Shown: piece after piece, positions 33,642 through 43,173 of the stretch | How positions within the stretch are numbered: position 1 is the stretch's first letter | Layout of the letters: each line of letters starts with the position of its first letter | Assembly (NCBI RefSeq): GCF_000430785.1 | Contig: NZ_AUMR01000019.1 | Coordinates: 1 to 64,000, forward strand | DNA length: 64,000 nt | Direction: 5' to 3' | Source: Ectobacillus panaciterrae DSM 19096 | GTDB lineage: Bacteria > Bacillota > Bacilli > Bacillales > Bacillaceae_G | Translations under genes and position numbers: made by a program | The notes under the pieces: model-generated | What the model saw: the letters and a program-made list of their open reading frames with translations, nothing else | What the model was told of the DNA's origin: nothing | Database searches by the model: none

Positions 33642-33693
33642 TAAGCAATAACTTGAACGATTTAGAAAAAATGATAAAACTTATACAATAAAA

Positions 33694-33730
33694 GAAAGAG
33701 GTGACGGAGTATATTTCCGTCGCCTCTTTT
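33694..33730. terminator. Terminator between converging genes
   Basis: AAAGAGGTGACGGA pairs with TTCCGTCGCCTCTTT (one mismatch), with T/A tracts on both sides; it can serve the hypothetical gene and copZ, which converge here. Confidence 0.88.
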
Positions 33731-33736
33731 CGTGTG

Positions 33737-33940
33737 CTACTTCACATCGTAACCTTGATCTTCAATCGCTTCTTTCAGCTTTTCTGCGTTTACTTTTGCC
33801 TCATCGTAATTTACATCTACAATACCTTCTTGCAAATGCACTTCTACATTTGATACGCCTTCAATCTCTGTAAGAGCTTTCGTTACTGCCATTTTGCAGT
33901 GACCGCAAGTCATTCCTTGTACATTTAATGTGATTGTCAT
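33737..33940 (-). CDS. copZ: Copper chaperone CopZ
   Basis: A 67-residue HMA protein with the Cu(I) site GMTCGHC (residues 9-15) and the typical C-terminal YDVK. It carries Cu(I) in the cytosol to the CopA ATPase. AGGAGG precedes the ATG. It lies 28 bases after copA, as in Bacillus copZA loci but in the order csoR-copA-copZ. Confidence 0.97.
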   Translation of the reverse strand: MTITLNVQGMTCGHCKMAVTKALTEIEGVSNVEVHLQEGIVDVNYDEAKVNAEKLKEAIEDQGYDVK

Positions 33941-33968
33941 AATAAATTCCTCCTAGATTTTTTGTATG

Positions 33969-36365
33969 TTATATTTTCACGCGTTTCAAACGAAGCGCGT
34001 TTGTCACAACAGATACGGAACTGAATGCCATCGCTGCTCCTGCAACCCATGGCTCCAACAGTCCGGCCGCAGCTATAGGAATACCGATTGCATTATAGAA
34101 TAAAGCCCAGAATAAGTTTTGACGGATGTTTCTCATTGTTTTGCGGCTCAAATCAATGGCTTTCGGAATATGAGCCAAGTCTCCGCCCACTAAGGTGACA
34201 TCAGCAGTCTCGATCGCGACATCAGATCCTGTGCCGATAGCCATACCAATGTCTGCTTTCGCAAGAGCTGGCGCATCGTTGATACCATCACCAACCATTG
34301 CTACTCGTTTGCCTTGTTTTTGCAATTCTTCGACGATGTTTGCTTTGTCCTCCGGAAGTACCTCTGCGTACACACGGTCCAAATGCACTTGTTTAGCAAT
34401 TGCTTCAGCTGTACGTTTGTTATCTCCCGTTACCATGTATACTTCTATACCCATTTGCTTCAATGTTTGTATGGCTTCTTTTGAGCTTCCTTTTACAGTA
34501 TCTGCAACAGCAATAATCCCTGCAAACTGTTGATTGATTGCAACAAGCATCGCTGTTTTGCCCTTCTGTTCAAGCTCCACCATTTTATTCTCATGCTGCG
34601 CCACTTCCACAGAGCGTTCTTTCATCAGCTTCCGCGTTCCGACAAAAACCGTTTTTCCGTCAACTACAGCTTCAATTCCATGACCGGTGATAGCGGAGAA
34701 ATGCTCTAGCTGTTTCACAGAAATGGCTTTCTTCTTTCCATATTCCACAATCGCATGAGCCAATGGGTGTTCAGAAGCACTCTCGGCCGAAATGGCATAG
34801 TCTAGCATACCTTCTTGGAATTCCACAACATCCGTCACTTCCGGTTTTCCTTTTGTGACTGTCCCCGTTTTATCCAGCAGTACCGCATTGACTTTATGTG
34901 CCCCCTCCAGGTATTCACCTCCTTTAAAGAGAATACCCTTCTCTGCGCCTTTACCTGTGCCGACCATAATAGATGTCGGTGTCGCAAGACCGAGCGCACA
35001 TGGACAAGCGATTACAAGAACTGCAATGGCCACTTCAAGCGCCTTTGGCAAATCACCAGGTATTACGAAGAAATACCATGCAACAAAAGCGACTGCCGCA
35101 ATGCCTACAACAATCGGTACGAAGATACCGGAGATAACGTCAGCCATGCGTTGAATAGGCGCCTTCGATCCTTGCGCCTCCTCCACGATTTTAACGATAC
35201 CGGCAAGGGCTGTGTCTTTCCCTACCTTTTCCGCACGGATTGTAAGCACACCGTTCGTGTTAATGGTCGCACCGATAACAGAATCATCTTCTTTTTTGTC
35301 AACTGGGATGGATTCTCCTGTGATCATGGATTCATCTACCGCTGATACCCCGCTTATGACAATACCGTCTACTGGTATCTTTTCACCCGGCTTGACGAGA
35401 ATCGTGTCGCCTATTACAACTTCCTCCAACGGAATCTTCACTTCTTCTCCGTCACGAATGACAAGAGCTTCTTTGGCCTGCAGGCTCAACAACTTGGAAA
35501 TCGCTTCCGTTGTTCGCCCCTTCGCCAGTGATTCAAAGTATTTTCCGACAAGCACAAGCGTAATCAACACAGCACTCGTTTCGAAATACAGGTTTGGCAT
35601 ATAGTCAGGATTTCCTAATGTTTTGAAAGCCTCGAACAAGCTATAAAAGTAAGCTGCTGATGTCCCGAGCGCAACGAGTACATCCATGTTGGCGCTCTTG
35701 TTTCGCAGCGCACGGTACGCACCTGTATAAAAATGACAACCTATATAAAATTGAACTGGTGTTGCTAAAAGGAGTTGGAGCCATGGATTCATCAAAATAT
35801 GCGGCAGCGGCAATCCCGTATCAAACGGCATGTGTCCAATCATCGTATACAATAAAGGTAGTGACAGAATGATTGAAATCATAAGTTGTCGTTGTTTTTG
35901 TTTCAACAGTTCTTCTCTGCGTTCTGTATGATCTTCCTTTTCGTTTCGGACTTGCCCCTTGTAGCCAAGCTTTTTGATTTTCTCCAAAATGTCTTCTATA
36001 GAAACAGTGCCTTCGTTGTATTCTACAACAGCACTGTTTGTCGCTAAATTGACAGCGGCATTCGTAACACCTTCCATACGGTTTAATCCTTTTTCAATCC
36101 GAGTTGCACACGCCGCGCATGTCATACCTTCAATGTCTAGCGTTACCTTCTCTGCCACAACGCCGTACCCTAAATTTTCAATTTTCGTTTGGATATCAGT
36201 TACACTTTGTTTAGATGGGTCATACTTAACTGCGGCTTTTTCCATCGTTAAATTGACATTTGCTTCGACTCCATCCATCTTGTTCAGCACTTTCTCGATT
36301 CGGGTTGAACAAGCGGCACATGTCATACCTGTTACTCCAAGTGTAACGAGCTTTTGTTCACTCAT
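33969..36365 (-). CDS. copA: Cu(I)-exporting P1B-type ATPase CopA
   Basis: A 798-residue ATPase with two N-terminal HMA domains ([10 protein letters not shown] and [10 protein letters not shown]), eight predicted membrane helices, the actuator TGES loop (MITGESIPV), the membrane CPC metal site ([15 protein letters not shown]), the phosphorylation motif DKTGTVTKG, the HP dipeptide (SEHPLAHAI) and [16 protein letters not shown]. All hallmarks of Cu(I) efflux are present. It exports copper from the cytoplasm. It follows csoR by 15 bases and precedes copZ. Confidence 0.98.
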   Translation of the reverse strand: MSEQKLVTLGVTGMTCAACSTRIEKVLNKMDGVEANVNLTMEKAAVKYDPSKQSVTDIQTKIENLGYGVVAEKVTLDIEGMTCAACATRIEKGLNRMEGVTNAAVNLATNSAVVEYNEGTVSIEDILEKIKKLGYKGQVRNEKEDHTERREELLKQKQRQLMISIILSLPLLYTMIGHMPFDTGLPLPHILMNPWLQLLLATPVQFYIGCHFYTGAYRALRNKSANMDVLVALGTSAAYFYSLFEAFKTLGNPDYMPNLYFETSAVLITLVLVGKYFESLAKGRTTEAISKLLSLQAKEALVIRDGEEVKIPLEEVVIGDTILVKPGEKIPVDGIVISGVSAVDESMITGESIPVDKKEDDSVIGATINTNGVLTIRAEKVGKDTALAGIVKIVEEAQGSKAPIQRMADVISGIFVPIVVGIAAVAFVAWYFFVIPGDLPKALEVAIAVLVIACPCALGLATPTSIMVGTGKGAEKGILFKGGEYLEGAHKVNAVLLDKTGTVTKGKPEVTDVVEFQEGMLDYAISAESASEHPLAHAIVEYGKKKAISVKQLEHFSAITGHGIEAVVDGKTVFVGTRKLMKERSVEVAQHENKMVELEQKGKTAMLVAINQQFAGIIAVADTVKGSSKEAIQTLKQMGIEVYMVTGDNKRTAEAIAKQVHLDRVYAEVLPEDKANIVEELQKQGKRVAMVGDGINDAPALAKADIGMAIGTGSDVAIETADVTLVGGDLAHIPKAIDLSRKTMRNIRQNLFWALFYNAIGIPIAAAGLLEPWVAGAAMAFSSVSVVTNALRLKRVKI

Positions 36366-36380
36366 AATGCCATCTCCCCC

Positions 36381-36692
36381 TTATTTTGAGAACTGCTTAA
36401 TCACATGCATGAGCTCTTGAATTGATTCTTCTCCGTTTCCTTCACGAAGAGCTTTTGATACACAATGCTTTGTATGGCGTTCTAACAAATTAAAACCCAC
36501 CTTATTTAAGGCTGCATTAATCGCTGAAATTTGAATCAAAACATCAACACAATAACGGTTATCCTCTACCATCTTTTGTACGCCGCGCACTTGCCCTTCA
36601 ATACGTTTTAAACGCTTGATGATGCTTTCGATCTCTTCTTCCGTTCTCGGGATCATCTTTGGATCTATATTGTTATCTTCACAATGATTCAT
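36381..36692 (-). CDS. csoR: Copper-sensing repressor CsoR
   Basis: A 103-residue all-helical DUF156 repressor. The Cu(I) ligands Cys-His-Cys are visible in NRYCVDVLIQI and LLERHTKHCV. ATG 36692 (MNHCEDNN) follows GAGGTGA; an earlier in-frame start has no site. CsoR binds the cop promoter and lets go when Cu(I) binds. It is the first gene of the csoR-copA-copZ operon and probably represses itself through the operator overlapping the promoter. Confidence 0.96.
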   Translation of the reverse strand: MNHCEDNNIDPKMIPRTEEEIESIIKRLKRIEGQVRGVQKMVEDNRYCVDVLIQISAINAALNKVGFNLLERHTKHCVSKALREGNGEESIQELMHVIKQFSK

Positions 36693-36732
36693 TTTTATCA
36701 CCTCATTTATTAGCATGGTTATCTTTGATTAC

Positions 36733-36761
36733 AGTATACGGGTATGGGGTATATGATGCAA
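36733..36761 (-). promoter_or_regulatory. csoR-copAZ promoter with CsoR operator
   Basis: On the reverse strand TTGCAT, 17 bases, then TATACT makes a good sigma-A promoter. The spacer reads CATATACCCCATACCCG, a G/C-tract pseudo-palindrome with ATACCC repeats like known CsoR sites. A repressor bound there would block both promoter elements. Confidence 0.75.
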
Positions 36762-36882
36762 CCTTAAAAATCAATTATGCAGAAAACTTGCAGAAACGGA
36801 AAAGATAATACGCACCTGCCTCAACATATGATGAAGAGTGAATGAAAGGACAGGCAGGTATTAGAAATATATACCATCAGTC

Positions 36883-37188
36883 TTGGCACTTTGCTTTATC
36901 TCTGTTTTAACCGCGTCATACCTTTCTAATTCTAAAGATACCCTAATGGAGTATATGGTATTCATCATGTCCTTTGGCATGAGCATCGGTTTGAGTATCG
37001 GATTTTATCTCGGAATGATTCTCAACGTACATACATCATTGCTTTTTATTTATACTTTCAGCTGGGGTTATCATTCTTCTGACTGTTTTTATAACATTTC
37101 AGGACTTCCATTCAAACGGACCTCCTCAACACGAACAACACAGGCTTCATCATTAACACATGCTGGCAATAAATATCCTCAACGTTGA
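36883..37188 (+). pseudogene. Frameshifted small membrane protein near csoR
   Basis: One frame encodes MEYMVFIMSFGMSIGLSIGF YLGMILNVHTSLLFIYTFS; a second helix VIILLTVFITFQDF and the tail HSNGPPQHEQHRLHH then read on in another frame to a TAA at 37154-37156. Joined, they form a two-helix membrane protein with a His-rich tail, possibly metal related. A single indel near 37065 would explain this. If only the first frame is real, it is a small hypothetical protein. Confidence 0.45.
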
Positions 37189-37225
37189 CTAATCTAGAGA
37201 TATTTCCCAACTATATATGAGTGCA

Positions 37226-37375
37226 TTATAATTTCGACATGTCCATGTGCTATGTGTAACCAAAAGGGAATATTGTATGCTTCTTCTCTCTGGTTTACCC
37301 TTGCATGAACCACTACAAAGGTTTAACCGTTTCTGCACGTCGCCGGATGATCTCTCCCCACCATCAAAAGACGTT
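37226..37375 (+). repeat. Structured intergenic element, copy A
   Basis: This stretch aligns over ~150 bases with 49530-49690. Shared blocks include CGACATNTCNAT, AAAAGGGAA, TTTACCC(T/C)TGC, a GTTT(A/G)ACCG(C/T)TTCT block, CGGATG(A/C)TCTCTCC and AAAAGANACGTTTTT. Differences often fall in apparent partner positions, such as TGCATGAACCAC versus TGCGTGGGCCAC. There is no ORF. A structured RNA or a mobile repeat fits. The 37190-37611 interval holds nothing else but the terminator below. Confidence 0.6.
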
Positions 37376-37463
37376 TTTTATTCACATGTATATAGAACCA
37401 TCTGATCCATTAACAACAACCTTTTTACGAAAAAAGCCTTGTTTTTTATATCTCTTATATCTC

Positions 37464-37497
37464 ATAAAAAAAGCATCCCAGCTATACACTGGGATGC
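37464..37497 (-). terminator. Strong reverse-strand terminator
   Basis: GCATCCCAG pairs with CTGGGATGC around a 7-base loop and is followed by TTTTTTT on the reverse strand. It most likely ends the permease transcript from 37612, 115 bases away. Confidence 0.9.
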
Positions 37498-37611
37498 AAC
37501 GTATTAGTGACCTCCATGCCCCTCTCCAAATGTGTAACATTATAGGGATTTCTTGTCATACCAGCATTCTCACTATTTTTATTGCTTTTTAATAAAAAGG
37601 AGGCGCAGGTT

Positions 37612-39009
37612 TTATGCAATATTTTGTTTTTGTTTTGCTTTATTTAATCGGCTGTTCTTATAACCATACGTAGAGTAAATGACGAGACCGATTACTAACC
37701 AAACGACAAATCCTTTCCATGTGAATGCTTGAAGCTGAAGCATCAGATATACACAGAAGATAACCGCTAAAGCTGGTATAACAGGAACCCACGGTGTTTT
37801 AAAACCGCGTTTTAAATCTGGGCGTGTTTTACGTAATACAGCCACCCCAACCGAAACAGTTGAAAAGGCGAATAATGTCCCTATATTTGTCAACTCAGCC
37901 AATTTATCAAGCGGGACAAGTCCAGCGAATAAAGCAACCAATAAACCCGTTATCCACGTACTAGCTATAGGAACCTGTGTTTTCGGATGAACTTTGGACA
38001 AGCCCTTCGGAAGAAGTCCATCTCTGCTTATAGAGTAGAACAGACGCGTCTGTCCAAACATCATAACTACCAAAACAGTTGTAATACCAACGATTGCCCC
38101 AAGGGAAATAAATCCGGCAGCCCAATCTTGATGGATAAATGATAACGCGAATGATACTGGATTTTTAACACCTAGTTCACCGAATGGAACAATCCCGGTA
38201 AGAATCAAAGAAACAATAATGTAAAGAACTGTGCAAACAGATAATGCTGTTATAATCCCGATCGGAAGATTGCGCTGTGGATTTTTAACTTCCTCAGCAG
38301 CAGTAGACACCGCATCGAAACCAAAATATGCAAACACAACGGTTGCAGCTCCTGCCGTTACCCCGGAAAAACCAAACGGCATAAATGGTGTCCAGTTTGT
38401 CGGTTTTACGTACCATACTCCTACCCCAATAAACAGAATCACTACTGCTAACTTAATGATAACCATGATTGCGTTGAATTTAGCAGATTCCTTAACTCCC
38501 TTAGAAAGCAGGAAAGTAATCAAGAATACTATGATCACAGCAGGCAGATCAATAAAGGTGCCTTTTGAAGCATCAAATGCACTCGATAAGGCAGCAGGTA
38601 AATGAATGCCGAATCCTGACAATAATCCTTGAAAATAACCAGACCATCCGCTTGCAACTGCCGAAGAGGCAAGTCCATACTCCAGAACTAAATCCCATCC
38701 TAAAATCCATGCGATCAATTCACCAAAAGCAACATAGCTATAGGTGTAAGCGCTTCCAGCTTCGGGAATCATGGACGCGAATTCAGAATAACACAGTGCT
38801 GCAAACGTACATGCTAAGCCGGCGATAATAAAGGATAAAATAAGAGCTGGACCAGCATATTTCGCGGCCGCAACACCTGTCAGTACAAATATCCCTGTAC
38901 CAATGATGGCCCCTATGCCCAACATCGTAAGGTCGAATGCACCTAGTACTTGCTTAAGTGAATTGTTCGAATTTTCGCTCGCTATAGATTTTTTTCGAAA
39001 TAATTCCAT
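37612..39009 (-). CDS. APC-family amino-acid permease, YfnA/CAT type (paralogue)
   Basis: A 465-residue carrier nearly collinear with the permease at 4457-5872: the same LGAFDLTMLGIGAIIGTGIFVLTGVAAA start, EEVKNPQRNLPIG loop and LTNIGTLFAFSTVSVGVAVLRK helix. Predicted 12 membrane helices. GGAGGG precedes the ATG. An Lrp-type regulator gene lies 270 bases upstream on the same strand, which could make this permease a target. Substrate unknown. Confidence 0.9.
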   Translation of the reverse strand: MELFRKKSIASENSNNSLKQVLGAFDLTMLGIGAIIGTGIFVLTGVAAAKYAGPALILSFIIAGLACTFAALCYSEFASMIPEAGSAYTYSYVAFGELIAWILGWDLVLEYGLASSAVASGWSGYFQGLLSGFGIHLPAALSSAFDASKGTFIDLPAVIIVFLITFLLSKGVKESAKFNAIMVIIKLAVVILFIGVGVWYVKPTNWTPFMPFGFSGVTAGAATVVFAYFGFDAVSTAAEEVKNPQRNLPIGIITALSVCTVLYIIVSLILTGIVPFGELGVKNPVSFALSFIHQDWAAGFISLGAIVGITTVLVVMMFGQTRLFYSISRDGLLPKGLSKVHPKTQVPIASTWITGLLVALFAGLVPLDKLAELTNIGTLFAFSTVSVGVAVLRKTRPDLKRGFKTPWVPVIPALAVIFCVYLMLQLQAFTWKGFVVWLVIGLVIYSTYGYKNSRLNKAKQKQNIA

Positions 39010-39181
39010 ATGACCCTCCTATTTAAAGATAATATCGACAAATGTCGTGATCTTTTTCTGTTTTCTATTCTACTCACACTATTATTTTTTGTAAAGTGTA
39101 AATTTTCGAAAAATTTTACCTAAACTTAGAAAAGGAGTTCTAATGCAAAAAATCTACTTTTTGGAACGTTTTTCACAAATT

Positions 39182-39217
39182 GAAAACTCCCTGCTACTCA
39201 TGGGCAAGGAGCTTTTT
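39182..39217 (-). terminator. Terminator of the Lrp-type gene
   Basis: AGCTCCTTGC pairs with GCAGGGAGT (with G-U pairs) and is followed by TTTTC on the reverse strand. Confidence 0.65.
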
Positions 39218-39278
39218 GTGATTAGAAAGAAGAAATGTCCATAGGATTTTTCTATTACACCTAAAAACTTATTCTCTT

Positions 39279-39728
39279 TTATTCTGACTCCTTAATCTTG
39301 GGGAGGATGTGACGATAAGGTACTGGTGATAACAAAACTATAGAAGTATTTAAATGTCCATAAGGCATTAATCGGTCTATCAGCAATCTCATGCTTTCCA
39401 TATCAGCTACAGCCGCCTTTAGAAAATGACTACCAACTCCTGTTACACGATGACATTCAATGATATCTGAATCCTGTCTAACTACTTGTTCGAACTCATG
39501 AGCAGATACTTTAGGTTCACTTACTTGAATAAAGAGCAGTACCCCTCGTCCAACTGCAGCTGGGGACACCCTAGCGCTAAATCCTTCAATAATCCCCTTT
39601 TCTTGCAAGCGATGCAAGCGTTCAGAAATGCTCGGCCGACTGAGTGCTAATTTCTTTGATAATTCGCTCACAGTCATACGTCCGTCCATTTGGAGAAGCT
39701 CCAGCAAATTAATATCCAATTGATCCAT
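39279..39728 (-). CDS. Lrp/AsnC-family transcriptional regulator
   Basis: A 149-residue feast/famine regulator: N-terminal helix-turn-helix (LDINLLELLQMDGRMTVSELSKKLALSRPSISERLHRLQEKGIIEGF) and a C-terminal RAM ligand-binding domain (VGRGVLLFIQVSEPK...VTGVGSHFLKAAVADMESMRLLIDRL). ATG 39728 (MDQLDINL) fits family N-termini. It binds amino acids and usually controls adjacent amino-acid transport genes. Here it diverges from a YitT-type gene and precedes a permease on its own strand, so either could be its target. Confidence 0.9.
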   Translation of the reverse strand: MDQLDINLLELLQMDGRMTVSELSKKLALSRPSISERLHRLQEKGIIEGFSARVSPAAVGRGVLLFIQVSEPKVSAHEFEQVVRQDSDIIECHRVTGVGSHFLKAAVADMESMRLLIDRLMPYGHLNTSIVLLSPVPYRHILPKIKESE

Positions 39729-39863
39729 TAAATCCCTACTTTCAAAATGAAGGAATATACTCCTATTTTTATTCAAAATAAAGTATAAAACTCCAGAAAA
39801 TATTCGTTTTGTTATGTGAATTGAATCATTAATATTCTATCATTAAATTATTAAATAGAAAAT

Positions 39864-39880
39864 GAAAATTTAAAATTTTC
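39864..39880. promoter_or_regulatory. 17-bp palindrome between lrp-type and yitT-type genes
   Basis: GAAAATTT-A-AAATTTTC is a perfect palindrome 50 bases before the YitT-type start in an AT-rich divergent promoter region. It is a plausible binding site for the Lrp-type protein. Confidence 0.5.
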
Positions 39881-39931
39881 AAATATTAAAGGAGGGAATT
39901 TCTTTAATTTTCACTAAAGGAGCGCAAAAAT

Positions 39932-40558
39932 ATGATTAAAATAATAAATATATTGTTTGGATGTCTAATTACAAGCATAGGCGTATTGCTTTTAAGACAT
40001 GCTCATATAATTACTGGAGGAACAGCCGGACTTTCATTGAGCCTTTCCTATATTTTAAATATGCCTTTTGCTACTTTATTTTTTGCTGTCAATATACCCT
40101 TTTATGTTTTTTCTTTTATAAGAATGGGATGGAAATTCACCGTGTCTACGATATTTGCCGTTACAATTTTATCCTTAATGACCGGCGTAGATCGGTGGTT
40201 ACCTCCTTTTTCAATTCCTGCGTTGCTTGGTGCTGTTGTAGGCGGCATAATTATAGGATTTGGATTATCTATTCTATTTTTAAATAACTCTTCACTTGGT
40301 GGAGCCAATATTCTCGCTCTATTTTTACAAAAAAGATTCAATTGGAATCCAGGGAAGATTAATTTTCTGTTCGACTTTTTAGTCGTTATTTCAGGTATTT
40401 ATTCTGTAGGAGTAACGAAGGGTATCTACTCTATTTTATCTATTTCCATTATTTCTAGTATCATTAGTTATTTTAAAAACAAAATAGCGAATAGAGATAC
40501 AGCTGAAAAAGATGCTAAAAATTATTCTCTGAAATCAAAAATGAAAAGGGTAGGTTAA
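39932..40558 (+). CDS. YitT-family membrane protein
   Basis: A 208-residue protein with five or six hydrophobic helices and YitT-family features: HAHIITGGTAGLSLSLSYILNMPFATLFFAVNIPFY and LNNSSLGGANILALFLQKRFNWNPGKINFLFD. It lacks the C-terminal DUF2179 domain of longer family members, ending instead in a basic tail. The role is unknown, perhaps transport. AAAGGAG precedes the ATG. It diverges from the Lrp-type gene. Confidence 0.85.
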   Translation: MIKIINILFGCLITSIGVLLLRHAHIITGGTAGLSLSLSYILNMPFATLFFAVNIPFYVFSFIRMGWKFTVSTIFAVTILSLMTGVDRWLPPFSIPALLGAVVGGIIIGFGLSILFLNNSSLGGANILALFLQKRFNWNPGKINFLFDFLVVISGIYSVGVTKGIYSILSISIISSIISYFKNKIANRDTAEKDAKNYSLKSKMKRVG

Positions 40559-40611
40559 TAATGATACTATCCCTCTTGTGTAAACAGTTAGTAACCTATA
40601 CTCTCATAAAC

Positions 40612-40655
40612 AAAACCCCTTCAGTTCAACGCGAGGGAACCGAAAGGGTTTTTGG
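40612..40655. terminator. Terminator between yitT-type gene and multicopper oxidase gene
   Basis: AAACCCCTTCAGTTC and GAACCGAAAGGGTTT form an imperfect stem with a T tail on the plus strand and an A/T tract on the other, between converging genes. Confidence 0.8.
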
Positions 40656-40662
40656 TTCGGAA

Positions 40663-42315
40663 TTACTCCGGCATATTTGGAACATTCGGATTTGGCTTGT
40701 AAGTTGATTGGAAATCGGCATACTTCACTTCTGTCACCATTCCGGAAGAAGCATGGTGCAAATCATGACAATGGAACATCCATTCGCCCGGGTTGTCAGC
40801 GATAAACGCTACCTCGTACTCTTCACCCGGTTTTAGGTTAAGCGTGTCTTTCACAATCGGAGACCCTTCCACCGGCTTTCCATTCTTGCTTAATACCTGG
40901 AAGAAGTGACCGTGCAGATGCATCGGGTGATCGTCCATCATCGAGTTGTTTTTCAACTTCACTTTGACAAGATCCCCTTTCTTCACTTGAATCGGATCGA
41001 TATTCGGGAACGTTTTTCCGTTAATGGTATACACCATGTTTTTCCCATCCATCTGCGTGTTCAAATCCATTGTATAACTGACATCATACTTCTGATCCAA
41101 TGTAAAGGCTCCTGCTTTCTTTGTTCCGTAAGCTGTCAAGTCTACTTTCGGAAGTTCTTCTTTCTCGGTTGCTTTGTCTTTCATTTCTGTGCTGCCTTCA
41201 TATTCAATCACAGCCTTCATGCCTTTTGAACCTTTCATGTTTCCATGACACTCAATATACCACTTACCAGGATTGTTGGCTGTGAACTCTACATCGTACC
41301 GCTCACCTGGCGCAATCGCCAGAACCTGATCTTTGATTACTTTTGGATCGTTAATCGGCTGTCCGTCTGTCGCAATTACTTTCACATCTTGGCCGTGAAT
41401 ATGAATATTATGCGACATATAGCCGGCATTCACAAATCTGAGGCGAACTTTATCGCCTTGCTTCACCTTCAACGGCTTCACCAAGTCTCCGCTTTTTCCG
41501 TTAATGGTGAACAAGTCATACATGCTCATATCATGCCCGGCCATATTCATATCATTTGAACTCTTTTTGTTATCATCCATTTTCATGTCACCATGATCCA
41601 TACCGCTCATATCATCTTTGTTTGAACCTTCCATGTTCATACTTCCATGGTCCATTCCTGCGTCTTTGTTGTTCGTGTCGTTATCTTTGCCGGCAGTGCT
41701 TTTGGTCATTTCCTTGAGCTGCTTATTGATTTCTTTTTGATCTGTGACCCACTCATCCAGCATTAACGTGTAATCTTTGTCGTATTGTTCTGCAGGATCC
41801 TCCACTACCAAAGAGCCATACAATCCTCGGTCAAGCTGATTTACGGAATCTTGATGGGAATGATACCAATACGTACCTGGTGTATTCGCAACAAATTCAT
41901 ACGTAAAGCTCTTTCCTGGCATCACTGCGTCCTGCGTGACTCCCGGAATACCGTCCATATTGTTTAGAACAGGATATCCATGCCAGTGAATGGAAACAGG
42001 AGCAGATAATTCATTTTTCAAGGTAACCTTTACCTTCTCTCCCTTTTTGACGCGAATCTCAGGTCCCGGCGCTGAACCATTAAATGTCCAAACCGGCACG
42101 ACAACACCGTTGCTTAACTGTTGTTTTTCTTCTTTCGCCACCAATGTTACTTCCGGTCCGTTTATCACCTTTAAAGGCTGAACGGCTGTTTCCTTGGCGT
42201 TTGATTTGCTTTGATTCATATTTTTATGATCCATTGTTCCATTCGTCGCTGCAGAACAAGCGGTAATCAGAGAAATTGCAGAAACTGCAATGGCCGTCAT
42301 AAACGACTTCTTCAT
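40663..42315 (-). CDS. Multicopper oxidase lipoprotein (copper tolerance)
   Basis: A 550-residue protein with a lipobox (SLITAC, Cys ~20), so it should be anchored outside the membrane. The four copper-binding blocks are intact: HWHGYPV, YWYHSHQ, HPMHLHGH and HCHDLHH. A Met/His-rich insertion (MDHGSMNMEG...MSGMDHGDMKMDDN...MAGHDMSMYD, about residues 215-265) is typical of oxidases that detoxify Cu(I), such as PcoA/CueO-type. It probably oxidises Cu(I) at the cell surface. Start ATG has GGGGAGGGGG upstream. The divergent two-component genes likely control it. Confidence 0.93.
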   Translation of the reverse strand: MKKSFMTAIAVSAISLITACSAATNGTMDHKNMNQSKSNAKETAVQPLKVINGPEVTLVAKEEKQQLSNGVVVPVWTFNGSAPGPEIRVKKGEKVKVTLKNELSAPVSIHWHGYPVLNNMDGIPGVTQDAVMPGKSFTYEFVANTPGTYWYHSHQDSVNQLDRGLYGSLVVEDPAEQYDKDYTLMLDEWVTDQKEINKQLKEMTKSTAGKDNDTNNKDAGMDHGSMNMEGSNKDDMSGMDHGDMKMDDNKKSSNDMNMAGHDMSMYDLFTINGKSGDLVKPLKVKQGDKVRLRFVNAGYMSHNIHIHGQDVKVIATDGQPINDPKVIKDQVLAIAPGERYDVEFTANNPGKWYIECHGNMKGSKGMKAVIEYEGSTEMKDKATEKEELPKVDLTAYGTKKAGAFTLDQKYDVSYTMDLNTQMDGKNMVYTINGKTFPNIDPIQVKKGDLVKVKLKNNSMMDDHPMHLHGHFFQVLSKNGKPVEGSPIVKDTLNLKPGEEYEVAFIADNPGEWMFHCHDLHHASSGMVTEVKYADFQSTYKPNPNVPNMPE

Positions 42316-42364
42316 CTTTGTTCCCCCTCCCCTTCTTCTCGCTCATTATACAAAAACATTTTCG

Positions 42365-42417
42365 AGAAATTATGGAGAAAAAAGCTTTAAAAATAAAAAA
42401 TGAACTGCATAATTTCT
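42365..42417. promoter_or_regulatory. Inverted repeat in the oxidase/two-component divergent promoter
   Basis: AGAAATTATG (42365-42374) and CATAATTTCT (42408-42417) are exact inverted copies 33 bases apart, between the oxidase and response-regulator genes. They may be the response regulator's binding sites for both promoters. Confidence 0.55.
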
Positions 42418-42469
42418 GCACGTTTTTACTGTACACTATGCTTAAGATACACATGAGAGGAGAAACAAT

Positions 42470-43144
42470 ATGATTGAAGTATTGCTTGTGGATGATGAGC
42501 CGCGTATGCTGGATTTATTATCGTTATATCTGACACCAAGGGGATATCACTGTATTAAAGCAACATCTGGACAACAAGCAGTTTCCTTATTAGAACAAAG
42601 ACAGTTTCGATTGGTGCTGCTAGACGTCATGATGCCTGAAATGGATGGTTGGGAAACTTGCAGAAAAATCCGCGAAATCAGCACAGTTCCCATCATTATG
42701 GTAACAGCGCGCAACCAAACACCCGACGTGATTCAAGGGTTAAAGCAAGGTGCCGATGATTACGTCACAAAGCCATTTCATGAAGAAGAACTATTGGCGC
42801 GAATCGAAGCGGTTCTGCGAAGAATGCACAGCTATTTGAAAGTGGAATTCAAGGGATTAGTATGGGATGAATCCAAACACCTTGCCTCCATGAACGGCAA
42901 AGAACTGTCCCTTACCCCTATCGAATTCTCGTTGTTGGGACTCTTTTTAAACAATAATGCATATGTGTTTAGCCGTGAGCAGCTAATAGAACGCATATGG
43001 GGAAATGATTCAGATACAGAAGATCGCACAGTCGATTCTCATATACGCAACTTACGTGATAAACTAAGAAAATCGGGATTCCCAATCGAACAGCATCTAA
43101 AAACTGTATACGGTATTGGTTATCGCTGGACGAATGAGGAATAG
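42470..43144 (+). CDS. OmpR-family response regulator
   Basis: A 224-residue response regulator. The receiver domain has VDDEPRM (acidic pocket), LLDVMMPEMDGWE (phosphorylated Asp ~52), VTA (switch Thr) and GADDYVTKPF (Lys). The C-terminal winged helix includes RTVDSHIRNLRDKLRK and GIGYRW. It is paired with the kinase 29 bases downstream. Placement next to the multicopper oxidase suggests control of copper or envelope stress genes. Confidence 0.95.
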   Translation: MIEVLLVDDEPRMLDLLSLYLTPRGYHCIKATSGQQAVSLLEQRQFRLVLLDVMMPEMDGWETCRKIREISTVPIIMVTARNQTPDVIQGLKQGADDYVTKPFHEEELLARIEAVLRRMHSYLKVEFKGLVWDESKHLASMNGKELSLTPIEFSLLGLFLNNNAYVFSREQLIERIWGNDSDTEDRTVDSHIRNLRDKLRKSGFPIEQHLKTVYGIGYRWTNEE

Positions 43145-43173
43145 CATAACGGAATTGCAAGGATCGTGAAAAC

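Noticed and set aside
37500-37611. A tiny reverse frame ending FGEGHGGH in front of the strong terminator
   Set aside because: Only about ten codons remain between stops; too short to support as a gene.
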